Positions 49,857-58,217 are shown, counted from the stretch's first letter. The stretch: DNA of 64,000 nucleotides from Amaricoccus sp003258405 (GCF_043226085.1 NZ_CP171225.1:3844001-3908000), one strand, 5' to 3'. Notes: a model not told the origin generated them from the sequence alone. Translations and numbers: made by a program.

Positions 49857-51494
49857 TCAGGGCCGGCCGAGCAGCTCGGCGCCGCCGCCGCGGGCCGGGC
49901 CGGCGGTCGGATCCTCCTCGTCCTCCGCGAGATCGCCGATCAGCGTCTCGGTGGTGAGAATGAGCGTCGCGACCGAGGCGGCGTTCCGGAGCGCCGAGGT
50001 GGTCACCCGGACCGGATCGACGATGCCGGCGTCATACATGTTCTGGAACCGGCCGGTCGCGGCGTCGAACCCGTGCCCGCCATTGACGCGCGTTACTTCC
50101 TCGATGACCGCCTCCGGGTTGCCGCCCGCATTGGTCGCGATCCGGGCCAGGGGCCGGGAGAGGATCGAACGGACGAGCTTCACGCCTTCCGCGACATCCC
50201 CGGTGGTCTCCGCAAGCAGGCTGTCGAGGGCCGGGGCCGCCTGGGTCAGCGCGGAGCCACCACCGGCAACGACGCCTTCCTCCGCTGCCGCGCGCACCGC
50301 ATGCAGCGAGTCCTCGATGAGCTGGATCGTGCGCTTCTGCTCGACCGGCGTCACCCCGCCGGCCAGGATCACCGCCGTTCCACCGGAGAGCTTGGCAAGC
50401 CGCTCGCGCAGCTTGTCCTGCTCGATGTTCGGCGGCGCGATGTCATACTGCCGCTGAACCTGGGCCCGGCGGGCCGCGATGATCTTCTGGTCGCCCTCGC
50501 CGCGCAGGATCGTGGTGTGGGAGGAGGTGGTGCGAACGCGATCGGCGGCGCCGAGCTGAGCGCGTGTCACGTTCTCGACGCGCTTGCCGAGATCGCGGGC
50601 CAGAACCTGGCCGCCGGTCAGGATCGCGATATCGTCCATCATCGCCCGGCGCCAGTGGCCGTATTCCGGGGGATGCACGATGAGATACTTGCCGGGCTTC
50701 GCGGCCTCGAGCAGCGTCACCACCACGTCGGGGGAAACCTCCTCGGCGACGATGAGCAGCGGCCGCCCCTCGTCATCGGCGATCTTGCGCGCCGGATCGA
50801 GCGCTGCCGGATCGAGGATCTTCTGGTCGGTCAGCAGGATGAGCGGCCTCTCGAGCACGGCCTCCATGTGGTCGGCATCGGTCACCATGTGATGCGAGAG
50901 ATAGCCGCGCTCGAAGGACATGCCCTCAACGACCTCGAGCGTCGTCTCCGTCGTCACACCGTATTCCGTGGTGATGACCCCTTCCGGCCCGACCCGCGAA
51001 TAGGCTTCGGCCACCAGCGCGCCGAGCTTCGGATCGGTTGCGGCGATCGTCGCCACGGCGGTCAGGATCTTCGGATCGTCGCTGGCCTTCCGGGCGGAGG
51101 CGCGCAGCGTCTCCACGATGCGCGCCACGGCCAGGTCGATCCCGCGGCAGAGATCGACCGTCTTGATCCCGGTTTCGGCCGCGGCAACACCCTGCTGGAT
51201 GAGCGCGTTGGCCAGCACGATCGCGGTCGTGGTACCGTCGCCCGCAACATCGTTGGTCTGCATCGAGACTTCGCGGGTCACCTGGGCGCCCATGTTCTCG
51301 AAACGGTCCGGGAGCTCGATTTCGGAGGCGATCGAGACGCCGTCGCGGGTGATCATCGGCGAGCCCACGGGGCGGTCGATCATCGCGTTGAGCCCCTTCG
51401 GTCCCAGCGTCGGTTCGACCGCGGCGGAGAGCCGTGCGACCCCGCGTGCGAGCGCGCGTCGCGCCTCGCTGTTGTGCAGCATGAGTTTGGGCAT
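49857..51494 (-). CDS. GroEL-like chaperonin of the propane monooxygenase operon (MimG/PrmG type)
   Basis: A 545-residue group I chaperonin paralogue with VEPTLGPKGLNAMIDRP, the NDVAGDGTTTA nucleotide motif, and GRVEEGVVAGGGSAL-like AAAEEGVVAGGGSALTQA. It diverges from housekeeping GroEL and lacks the Gly-Gly-Met tail; it ends GGGAELLGRP. No groES is next to it. Operon-specific chaperonins of this kind are needed to fold the hydroxylase large subunit of propane and acetone/phenol monooxygenases. It is the seventh gene of the operon; a hairpin lies between it and the previous gene. Confidence 0.92.
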   Translation of the reverse strand: MPKLMLHNSEARRALARGVARLSAAVEPTLGPKGLNAMIDRPVGSPMITRDGVSIASEIELPDRFENMGAQVTREVSMQTNDVAGDGTTTAIVLANALIQQGVAAAETGIKTVDLCRGIDLAVARIVETLRASARKASDDPKILTAVATIAATDPKLGALVAEAYSRVGPEGVITTEYGVTTETTLEVVEGMSFERGYLSHHMVTDADHMEAVLERPLILLTDQKILDPAALDPARKIADDEGRPLLIVAEEVSPDVVVTLLEAAKPGKYLIVHPPEYGHWRRAMMDDIAILTGGQVLARDLGKRVENVTRAQLGAADRVRTTSSHTTILRGEGDQKIIAARRAQVQRQYDIAPPNIEQDKLRERLAKLSGGTAVILAGGVTPVEQKRTIQLIEDSLHAVRAAAEEGVVAGGGSALTQAAPALDSLLAETTGDVAEGVKLVRSILSRPLARIATNAGGNPEAVIEEVTRVNGGHGFDAATGRFQNMYDAGIVDPVRVTTSALRNAASVATLILTTETLIGDLAEDEEDPTAGPARGGGAELLGRP

Positions 51495-51507
51495 GTCTTC
51501 CTCCCTC

Positions 51508-51528
51508 GGACCGGCGCCCCGCCGGTCC
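51508..51528. terminator. Intercistronic hairpin between the DUF59 and chaperonin genes
   Basis: GGACCGGC and GCCGGTCC form an 8-bp stem with loop GCCCC in the 63-base gap upstream of the chaperonin gene (minus strand). It resembles the other hairpins in this operon. Confidence 0.5.
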
Positions 51529-51557
51529 AGTTCCTTCCGCCTGTCCCGCGGATTGTT

Positions 51558-52370
51558 TCAGTTCGTCATCGTCTGCCCGGGCCGGTCCGCGCGCGGCGGG
51601 ACACGGCCGAGGATGAAGTCGACCAGTTCGGGTTCCTTTCCGCTCCGGTCGACCTCCTTGTAACGGGTGCCCTGCAGGCCTCTGCAGAGCGCGCCGTTGA
51701 ACTCCATGTTGATGCGCACGGCCCGGAGTGCGGCCATGTGCTCGGCAAAGCCTGCCTCGGTGATCGCGCTGCCGTCATAGCGGCGGAAGGCGAGATCGTC
51801 CGAGCCCCAGGCGAGCCCGAGCTCGAGGAGCAGCGCGCGGTAACGGGGCTTCTGCGCAGCTGCCGCCGTGTCGGCGAAGGCATGGGCGTCGAGGTCGGCG
51901 AGCGTCATCGCAACGATCCCCGACGCCGGGAAGCCCTCCGCGACGAGCGCCTCGATCAGGCACTCCTGACGCCGCTGGAACGCCTTCTCCTCGAATTTCG
52001 CGCGTACCGCGTCGAGATCGTCGCCATCGGAGAGTTCGCGGAAGATATCCGCGAAATCCTGTGCTTCATTGACCCCGTTGTTCACACGTTCAGCGAACAT
52101 GTGGTCATGGAGCCTGACCCGGACGCGCCGCACCCAGGGGAGCGAACCGACCTCGCGGCGGATGCCGTCCGCCATCAGGAAGGCGAAATTCGGCGAGCAC
52201 CAGTAGGTGGGGAGGCGGAAATCCACCTCCACCGCCTCGCGCCCGACGATCGCCACACGCTCGACGAACCCCATGTCGGTGATCGGCTCGTCAAGCTCCG
52301 GATCTGCGACCCGGGCCAGGCGATCCCAGACCTGACCTTCCTGTCGCGTGTTGCGTGCCGGCACGTCCAT
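51558..52370 (-). CDS. MIP18/DUF59-domain protein of the monooxygenase operon
   Basis: A 270-residue protein. The N-terminal half holds a DUF59 (MIP18/PaaD-like) domain: VADPELDEPITDMGFVERVAIVGREAVEVDFRLPTYWCSPNFAFLMADGIRRE, with a cysteine in TYWCSP typical of these iron-sulphur-assembly proteins. The C-terminal half is helical and not recognised. A protein of this type occurs in actinobacterial prm/mim operons; its role is unknown but may concern iron delivery to the hydroxylase. The ATG at 52370 lies six bases after the amidohydrolase stop; a GTG at 52379 would overlap that stop. Confidence 0.8.
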   Translation of the reverse strand: MDVPARNTRQEGQVWDRLARVADPELDEPITDMGFVERVAIVGREAVEVDFRLPTYWCSPNFAFLMADGIRREVGSLPWVRRVRVRLHDHMFAERVNNGVNEAQDFADIFRELSDGDDLDAVRAKFEEKAFQRRQECLIEALVAEGFPASGIVAMTLADLDAHAFADTAAAAQKPRYRALLLELGLAWGSDDLAFRRYDGSAITEAGFAEHMAALRAVRINMEFNGALCRGLQGTRYKEVDRSGKEPELVDFILGRVPPRADRPGQTMTN

Positions 52371-52375
52371 GGCGA

Positions 52376-53398
52376 TCACTCTGCCGCGATCTGGACAGGA
52401 GACTGCGCAAACGCCTTGCGCTTCGCCTCGATGTCGATGTTGTAGAGCTTCGCCGCGTTGAGGCCGAGGATCTTCTCCTTGATCTCGGGCGTGAGGTCGA
52501 CGCCGCGCTCCTGCTTGATGTCCTCGGGCAGCTCGAAGTTCCAGAACTTGTCGACGAGCCACTGCGGGGTCCAGATCGCATAGTCGGACCCGAAGAGGAT
52601 CTTGTCCTCGCCGACCCAGAACAGCAGCTCCGCGATCACCTCGGCGAAATAGCGCGGCCGGCCATGGATGAAGGGCAGGGCGACCGCGAGACCGCCGTAG
52701 ACATTCGTTTCCTGCACCGCGATCCAGCAGAAATCGTCGAGGCGCGGCAGCCCGCAATGCTCGACGATCCAGTTGAGCCCCTGAAAATCCGTCGCCGCGT
52801 GGTCGACGTCATGGACGTCGAAGGCATCCTTGTTGAGCGGGATGATCGTCGGGCCCTTGTGGACATGGATGTTCTTGATGCCGAGCTTCTCGCAGAGCTC
52901 GAAGCAGCGATAGGCCTGCGGATCGTCGAGCCGCCAGCCCTTCGAGGCCCCGTTCCACTCGGCCGTGTACATCTTCACGCCCGTGATGTCGTAGGTCTCC
53001 TTCATGAAGTGGATGTATTCGAGCGCCTTCTCGCCGTCGCGCGGATCGAAGGAGCCGTTGACGATGAAGCGGTCCTTGGCGCGGGCGGCCATGTCGGTGG
53101 CGCGCTGGATGCAGCCGAAACCGGTCTTGTAGAAATCGCTGAGCACCGTTGTCTGGATGATCGCCATGTCATCGGGGCCGTCGATGAAGAGATCGCGATA
53201 GAGATCGTCTTCGCTGTATTTCTCGAACTTCGATTTCTCCCAGAGCTGCTCCTTCGGGCTCAGCGCCGTGTGATAGGCATAGAAGCACTCGATGAACTGC
53301 TTGCCGTGAATGTTGGCCTGGTTTTCCGGGCTTCCGTCCCAGAAATGGATGTGGCCGTCGATGACGAAGATTTCCTTCCCGTCGGGCGTCTTGTACAT
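52376..53398 (-). CDS. Amidohydrolase family protein of the monooxygenase operon
   Basis: A 340-residue metal-dependent hydrolase of the amidohydrolase-2 (TIM-barrel) type. Seen: the N-terminal FVIDGHIHFWDG (HxH metal ligands), later VKMYTAEW, NIHVHKGPT, IVEHCGLPRLDDF and a C-terminal ILFGSDYAIW with the conserved Asp. Such proteins accompany prmABCD in actinobacteria; their function is not known, and decarboxylation or lactone hydrolysis are possible. GGGAGG precedes the ATG at 53398. It is 107 bases after the coupling-protein gene, in a gap with a hairpin. Confidence 0.88.
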   Translation of the reverse strand: MYKTPDGKEIFVIDGHIHFWDGSPENQANIHGKQFIECFYAYHTALSPKEQLWEKSKFEKYSEDDLYRDLFIDGPDDMAIIQTTVLSDFYKTGFGCIQRATDMAARAKDRFIVNGSFDPRDGEKALEYIHFMKETYDITGVKMYTAEWNGASKGWRLDDPQAYRCFELCEKLGIKNIHVHKGPTIIPLNKDAFDVHDVDHAATDFQGLNWIVEHCGLPRLDDFCWIAVQETNVYGGLAVALPFIHGRPRYFAEVIAELLFWVGEDKILFGSDYAIWTPQWLVDKFWNFELPEDIKQERGVDLTPEIKEKILGLNAAKLYNIDIEAKRKAFAQSPVQIAAE

Positions 53399-53475
53399 GG
53401 CTTCCTCCCTTGTCCTTCCAGGCTCCCGGCGCCTCGCGCGCACCCACCGCCCGGTCGCGAAATGTCGTTGCGGAA

Positions 53476-53497
53476 GGGCCGGGCTTTCACCCGGCCC
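53476..53497. terminator. Intercistronic hairpin after the coupling-protein gene
   Basis: GGGCCGGG and CCCGGCCC form an 8-bp stem with a 6-base loop between the coupling-protein gene and the amidohydrolase gene. It may make the structural genes more abundant than the accessory genes. Confidence 0.5.
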
Positions 53498-53505
53498 GCC
53501 TTGCA

Positions 53506-53874
53506 TCAGATGTATTCGAACACTTCGTCCATGTTGCCGAAGAGGATCACCGTGTTGTCGTCGACGCGCACCATCCGCCCGTAGTGGGTCGAGGTGTTCA
53601 CTTCGAAGATCTCGGCGGTCATGTCCTTGCCGAGGAACTCGCTGATCTCGTCCATCTTGAAGATCAGCTTGCCCTCGCCGTCGATCCGGATGAGCGCAGG
53701 GTTGTAGGTCACCGTCACGTTCGGATCCTGGGCCATGAACTCGGCGATGGCGCGTGCCTCGACGGAGTCATTCATGGTCACCCCGCACTGATGCGAGATG
53801 GTCTGTTCGAAGGTGATGTCCTTCATCGACTTGAAGATGTTCTTCTTCGAGGAGTCGCGGGCCGTGGTCGACAT
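53506..53874 (-). CDS. prmD: Monooxygenase coupling/effector protein (MmoB/DmpM family)
   Basis: A 122-residue protein of the MmoB/DmpM family, typical length ~100-140. The core has CGVTMNDSVEARAIAEFMAQDPNVTVTYNPALIRIDGEGKLIFKMDEISEFLGKDMTAEIFEVNTSTHYGRMV, a fold that docks on the hydroxylase and speeds up electron transfer and oxygen activation. It is the fourth gene, 14 bases after the beta subunit, giving the A-B-C-D order of prm/mim operons. Confidence 0.93.
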   Translation of the reverse strand: MSTTARDSSKKNIFKSMKDITFEQTISHQCGVTMNDSVEARAIAEFMAQDPNVTVTYNPALIRIDGEGKLIFKMDEISEFLGKDMTAEIFEVNTSTHYGRMVRVDDNTVILFGNMDEVFEYI

Positions 53875-53888
53875 GGTCTGTTCTCCAG

Positions 53889-54947
53889 TCAGCGGCTGAG
53901 GCCAAGTTCGCCGAGGATCTGGCCGATCCTCTCGTGGGACACGGTCCGCACATGCTCGAACGAGACGGGTTTGGAGTGGGGCTGCGACCAGATCGGCTGC
54001 AGCGCGGCGGCGGCCTTGTCGGCGAGCGCGCCGTGGGTCTTCACCCAGCTCTGGAAGAGCTCGCGGTTGGCATGGCCGTACTGCTCGTCGTGCACGAGCA
54101 GATACATGAGGTCGATCGTGTTCGCGAGATTGCGCTCGTAATCGGCCTCGGCCGCCGAGATCACCGGGGGCGTGATGAAGTCATTGTTCGCCGCGGCAGC
54201 CTGCATGAGGAAACCGGAGCGGAAGAGTTCGCCCACGAGAGGCTCGAAGATGATGTTGATGGCGAAATACTGTTCGAGATAATCGGTCGTGCCCATGATC
54301 GTCTCGATCGCTTCGCGCGTCGGCTGCCAGATCGGGTCCTCGAGCCAGGTCTGCTTGCCGAGCTCGTCATTCCAGCCCGCGATATCCATGCCGATCTCGG
54401 CGAGATAGAGCGTGATGTCCTGGCAGAGGCGCATCTTGTACGACGAGTTGGTCAGCGTCGCATTGTTGATCATCTGGGTGTAGCCGTAGCGCTGGGCCTG
54501 CATGAGCGAGGTCCCGAGGCCGAATTCGGCATGCTTCCAGGCGCCGAGATGCTTCTGCAGGATCGTCTGCCAGACCCGGTCGAAGGTCTGCGGCGCGCCG
54601 GCGCGGCGGGCGTTGGCGATGACGTTCTGCACCATGGTCTCGATGCGCGACTGACGCTGGTAGTGTGTGCGTTCCCACTCCTGGTCCGGCGCGCGGAAGG
54701 CGTGCCAGTTGGAGCTCTGGGCGCGGGTGTTGTCCTTGACATAGGCGCCCTTGCCGTCAGCGAAGGAGATGATCCAGTCCTGGATCAGATAGCGCTCCGG
54801 ATCGGGCTGCACGTCCACGGTGACGTCTTCGTAATGGGTCGCCCGCTTGCCGCGAGGCTCGAAATACCGGTATTTCCGGCTTGTCGAGCCCGAGAAGATC
54901 GCGGCGCCGGCCGCTCCCGAGCCGACGGAGCTTGAGGTTGCTGGCAT
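53889..54947 (-). CDS. prmC: Soluble di-iron monooxygenase hydroxylase, small (beta) subunit
   Basis: A 352-residue subunit of the ferritin-like hydroxylase, lacking the iron site. Seen: RKYRYFEPRGKRATHYEDVTVDVQPDPERYLIQDW at the N-terminus, typical of propane monooxygenase small subunits, and EFGLGTSLMQAQRYGYTQMINNATL with helix-rich remainder. It binds the alpha subunit to make an (alpha-beta)2 hydroxylase. The ATG at 54947 follows GGGAGAAA. It lies 25 bases after the reductase gene. Confidence 0.93.
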   Translation of the reverse strand: MPATSSSVGSGAAGAAIFSGSTSRKYRYFEPRGKRATHYEDVTVDVQPDPERYLIQDWIISFADGKGAYVKDNTRAQSSNWHAFRAPDQEWERTHYQRQSRIETMVQNVIANARRAGAPQTFDRVWQTILQKHLGAWKHAEFGLGTSLMQAQRYGYTQMINNATLTNSSYKMRLCQDITLYLAEIGMDIAGWNDELGKQTWLEDPIWQPTREAIETIMGTTDYLEQYFAINIIFEPLVGELFRSGFLMQAAAANNDFITPPVISAAEADYERNLANTIDLMYLLVHDEQYGHANRELFQSWVKTHGALADKAAAALQPIWSQPHSKPVSFEHVRTVSHERIGQILGELGLSR

Positions 54948-54972
54948 AGTCGTTTCTCCCTGCTTTTTTGGG

Positions 54973-56058
54973 TTATTCGGCCGCCGCGGCGGCGGGATGC
55001 GCTTGGGCCGACGCGCCGGACGTTGGGGTGAACTTGTCGTAGAAGACACGCTCGGTATCGAAATCGAGCATGAAGAGGGTCGGGGTGAGCGCATCGATCA
55101 TCGGTGGCGGGCCGCAGGCATAGACATCGCCCTCGCCCTCGATCCCGAGTTCGCGCAGCTTGCGGTCGACGGCCTCGTGCACGAAGCCCCGCTCGCCGGT
55201 CCATTCCGCGTCGTCATCCGCATGGCTGAGGACGGGGATGAAGGTCACCTCCGGGTGGGCATCGGTGATCGCGGCAATCTCGTCGAGCTTGAAGAGATCG
55301 TCGCGGGAGCGCGCGCCGTAGAAGTAGTAGACCGGGCGGTCCTCGCCGCTCGCCAGGTGATCGTTGAGGATCGACCAGACCGGCGACATGCCCGACCCCG
55401 CGCCGACGAGGATCACGGGTCCTTCCCGTCCTTCGCGCCGGAAGCACATTCCGTAAGGTCCCCGGACCCGCACCTCGGCTCCCTTTCGGATTCCTCCGGA
55501 GTCGAGCTGGTTGGAGAACTTTCCGTCGGGGTACTTCTTGATGATGAAGGAGAGTTTCGTGGTTTCGCTCGGCGGATTTGCCATGGAAAACGAGCGCGTA
55601 ATCGTCTCCCCTTCTTCCGTGGTGACTGTGATGTCGACATATTGGCCGGCCCAGAATTTCAACGGGGAGTCGATCTCGATCTCGACTCCGCGTATGTCGT
55701 GGGTCAGGCGGTCGAAGGTGACGATCCGGCCCGAGAAATCCTTGACGGGGATGGATTTCGACAGGACCTCCTCGTCATAATTCAGGAGCTCGATCTCGAG
55801 ATCCGTGAATGCGAGCGAGCGGCACATCAGGACATGCCCGGTATCGCGTTCGCTGTCGTTCAGGGCAAAGGTCGAATACTTCAGCATATCCACTTCGCCA
55901 TCGAGCAGGACGCATTTGCAGGCCGAGCACTGGCCTTCCTTGCATCCGTGCGGCAGGGCGATCCCCTGGCGGAACGCTGCATCGAGTACGGTTTCGTCCT
56001 CCTCGACCTCGAATTCGACCCCGACCGGTTCCAGACGGACGGTATAGGTTTCCCCCAT
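54973..56058 (-). CDS. prmB: Monooxygenase NADH oxidoreductase (2Fe-2S, FAD)
   Basis: A 361-residue reductase passing electrons from NADH to the hydroxylase. The N-terminal ferredoxin domain has Cys39, Cys44, Cys47 and Cys79 (CKEGQCSAC ... MCRS) for a plant-type [2Fe-2S] cluster. The FAD domain shows RSFSMAN (155-161), and the NAD domain GAGSGMSPV (219-227). This is the usual length and order for MmoC/PrmB-type reductases. The ATG at 56058 has GGGAGG eight bases before it. It is the second gene, after a 197-base gap with two hairpins. Confidence 0.94.
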   Translation of the reverse strand: MGETYTVRLEPVGVEFEVEEDETVLDAAFRQGIALPHGCKEGQCSACKCVLLDGEVDMLKYSTFALNDSERDTGHVLMCRSLAFTDLEIELLNYDEEVLSKSIPVKDFSGRIVTFDRLTHDIRGVEIEIDSPLKFWAGQYVDITVTTEEGETITRSFSMANPPSETTKLSFIIKKYPDGKFSNQLDSGGIRKGAEVRVRGPYGMCFRREGREGPVILVGAGSGMSPVWSILNDHLASGEDRPVYYFYGARSRDDLFKLDEIAAITDAHPEVTFIPVLSHADDDAEWTGERGFVHEAVDRKLRELGIEGEGDVYACGPPPMIDALTPTLFMLDFDTERVFYDKFTPTSGASAQAHPAAAAAE

Positions 56059-56085
56059 GTGCTTGCCTCCCAAATCCTCTCCGTT

Positions 56086-56107
56086 CCGTTCCCCGGGGTG
56101 GGAACGG
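56086..56107. repeat. Hairpin in the alpha-reductase gap (first)
   Basis: CCGTTCC and GGAACGG form a 7-bp stem with an 8-base loop, 28 bases before the reductase gene's start (minus strand). Confidence 0.45.
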
Positions 56108-56220
56108 GTTCGCAGATGGCGTTCACGTCTCTGTCGTGGTTTCGGTCTTCCGCCCTATCCCGGCGGGGTGGCGAAAGCGTCGCGGTGCAGAGGTGAACTC
56201 CTGCTTTTTTCGGATGGTGT

Positions 56221-56243
56221 GGGGGCCGCCGGTTGCGGCCCCC
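56221..56243. repeat. Hairpin in the alpha-reductase gap (second)
   Basis: GGGGGCCGC and GCGGCCCCC form a perfect 9-bp stem with a 5-base loop, 12 bases after the stop of the alpha-subunit gene. It would protect the 3' end of an alpha-only transcript or attenuate readthrough. Confidence 0.6.
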
Positions 56244-56255
56244 GGTTGATCCCGC

Positions 56256-57923
56256 TCAGTTGCAGGGATTGATGGTGAAGCCCGCCTGGTATTCGGCGAT
56301 ATGCTTCTGGCGATCTTCCGGCGACATTTCGCGCAGCAGCGTCAGCGGCGAGAGAAGCGTGTGGCCCCTCACGTCGTCGAGCGTCCACATGTCCTTGTCG
56401 TCGAAGCGCAGGTGCGGCTGCGGGGTCAGGGTCTTGCCGTCCTCGCGGACGAAGTTGAGATCCTTGATCGCGTCCGCGAGATCCCATCCGTGATAGACGG
56501 TTTCCCATTCGCGCTTGCCGGAGAAGCGGCCCATCGCAGGCGTCGGGCGGCCCTGGTATTCGTCCGCGAAGGCTTCCACCGCGGTCCAGCGGTCGAGCTC
56601 GTGGGCGAAGGTGTGGAGCTTGCCGTCGATCTCGTCCACGACCATGTCTTCGCGGATGAGGCAGGGCACGAGGCAGGACCAGCAGCGGTGCGGGTAGACG
56701 TAGCCGGTTTCCTCGTTGAAGGTGATGACCTTCTGGCCCGGCTTCGAAAGCTTGTCGTACCACTTCCAGAAGTCGCCGAACTCGGCATACCAGCCCGGGT
56801 ACTTGTGCTCGAACCATTCGAAGTCGGCGTCACGCTGCGCCTCGATCCGCCAGAAGTTCACCGGCCAGCCGACCGCGAAGAACTGGGCGACCTTGTGGAC
56901 ATACATCTTCTTCGTGATGCGGTTCCAGGCTTCGTGGACGTCGTCGTGATGCACCGTGATGCCGTATTTCTCGAGCGGCAGCATGTAGGTCCGGTAGTAG
57001 TCCTCGAAGATCCAGCGGTGCCACATTTCCGCGTAGGATTCCTTGTCCTTGTCGCGGTTGGTGGTGCCGTATTCGATGAACGTCCCGATGGCGGCATCGA
57101 CGATGGCGTGGTTCTGCCAGAAGGCGTAGCGCAGGTCGCGCTCGAGCAGCAGGTGGTTCTCCGGCTCCTTCAGCGCCGCCATCAGCATCGAATGGCCGTT
57201 GCCGATGTGGCGGCTTTCATCCGACTGCACCGAGAGGAAGACGGTCGGGAGGGCATAGTCGCCGTTCCGGGCCGCTTCCGAGGGCATCGCCACGAAGAGG
57301 GTGTTGGTGAAGGCGGTTTCCGCAACCACCGTCAGATACATGCAGGCGGAGGTCATCACGTCGCCGGTGATGAAGCCTTCGCCGAACTGGCGGCCGATGG
57401 TGGTGGCATAGCACTTGCCGAAGGCTTCTTCGGTGATGTCGAAGCCTGCCGGATCGATGTAGTTTTCCATGTACCACTTCTTCAGGTTCATCTGAATGGT
57501 GGAATGGCGGAACTCGTCGACCATCTGCATGGTGAAGCCGGTGCGCAGGTCTTCACCCGGCGCAAGACGTCCGACCATGGCCATCGAGCGGGCGGCCGAG
57601 ATTTCCGGGAAGGGGATGATCGCCAGGAACAGCTTCATCCATTCGACCCAGCGCGGCTCCACGTTGCGGAACATGTCGCCGCGAAGGGCGGCGTCGAGCG
57701 CGCCGTAGACGCGGTTGTCCTTTTCCTCCTGCATCGGGAAATACGAGCGCAGCACCTGCTTCATCGGGTCCCGCGGCGCCTTGGTGATCTTGTAGTCGGT
57801 CGGGAAGGTGCTTGCTTCCTGAACGTAGGTCGGATTCCACCCCAGGTCGGAAATCTTCTTCGTCGCTTCCCCGACCGAGATGCCGCGTTGTGACGTGATC
57901 TTGTTGAGCGTCAATGACGTCAT
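56256..57923 (-). CDS. prmA: Soluble di-iron monooxygenase hydroxylase, large (alpha) subunit, propane 2-monooxygenase type
   Basis: A 555-residue hydroxylase subunit with the carboxylate-bridged di-iron site. Six ligands are visible: Glu107, Glu137 and His140 (VDEFRH), Glu202, Glu236 and His239 (SDESRH). Each is exactly seven residues below the MmoX positions (114, 144, 147, 209, 243, 246), so the site is intact. It has the PrmA/MimA start (TSQRGISVGEATKKISDLGWNPTYV). It forms the hydroxylase with the beta subunit, and would oxidise propane at C2 or a similar short alkane, ketone or phenol; the substrate is inference. GGAGG precedes its ATG. It is the first gene of the operon, after a 268-base leader from the sigma-54 promoter. 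Confidence 0.93.
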   Translation of the reverse strand: MTSLTLNKITSQRGISVGEATKKISDLGWNPTYVQEASTFPTDYKITKAPRDPMKQVLRSYFPMQEEKDNRVYGALDAALRGDMFRNVEPRWVEWMKLFLAIIPFPEISAARSMAMVGRLAPGEDLRTGFTMQMVDEFRHSTIQMNLKKWYMENYIDPAGFDITEEAFGKCYATTIGRQFGEGFITGDVMTSACMYLTVVAETAFTNTLFVAMPSEAARNGDYALPTVFLSVQSDESRHIGNGHSMLMAALKEPENHLLLERDLRYAFWQNHAIVDAAIGTFIEYGTTNRDKDKESYAEMWHRWIFEDYYRTYMLPLEKYGITVHHDDVHEAWNRITKKMYVHKVAQFFAVGWPVNFWRIEAQRDADFEWFEHKYPGWYAEFGDFWKWYDKLSKPGQKVITFNEETGYVYPHRCWSCLVPCLIREDMVVDEIDGKLHTFAHELDRWTAVEAFADEYQGRPTPAMGRFSGKREWETVYHGWDLADAIKDLNFVREDGKTLTPQPHLRFDDKDMWTLDDVRGHTLLSPLTLLREMSPEDRQKHIAEYQAGFTINPCN

Positions 57924-58048
57924 GCCATCAGCCTCCTTGTTGTCGCTTTGCGTCGGCCCGTGCCGACGGTTGCAGGTGCGGGGGTCCGTTCGCGGATGCC
58001 ATCTGGCATGCCGGCGCGACCGCCCGTTCGGATCACGGCAAAGGTTCC

Positions 58049-58083
58049 GGGAGAGGGCGCCGCTGTGGGCGCCGGAAGCTCCC
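58049..58083. other. Hairpin in the monooxygenase leader
   Basis: Arms GGGAG and CTCCC enclose a second stem formed by two copies of GGCGCC. It lies in the transcribed leader between the sigma-54 promoter and the alpha gene, and could affect translation or stability. Confidence 0.4.
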
Positions 58084-58202
58084 GTCCCGCGCGCTGCGCT
58101 GGGACCGGAGCGAGGCAGTGCCCCCGCATGTCTCCTCCCTTCCTTCGTTCTTCACGAGATCCCGCGTCGTGGCGGGACCGGCTTCTTCTGCAGCGTAACA
58201 AA

Positions 58203-58217
58203 GCAAGGACCGTGCCA
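58203..58217 (-). promoter_or_regulatory. Sigma-54 (-24/-12) promoter of the monooxygenase operon
   Basis: On the minus strand this reads TGGCACGGTCCTTGC, a perfect match to the consensus TGGCACG-N4-TTGC, with 10 bases between the invariant GG and GC. Transcription should start near 58191, 268 bases before the alpha-subunit start. The matching activator with a GAFTGA loop is encoded at 45390-47378. Confidence 0.88.

Noticed and set aside
50073..52445. A 790-codon open frame antisense to the chaperonin and DUF59 genes
   Set aside because: It covers two well-supported genes and has no domain, so it is a shadow.
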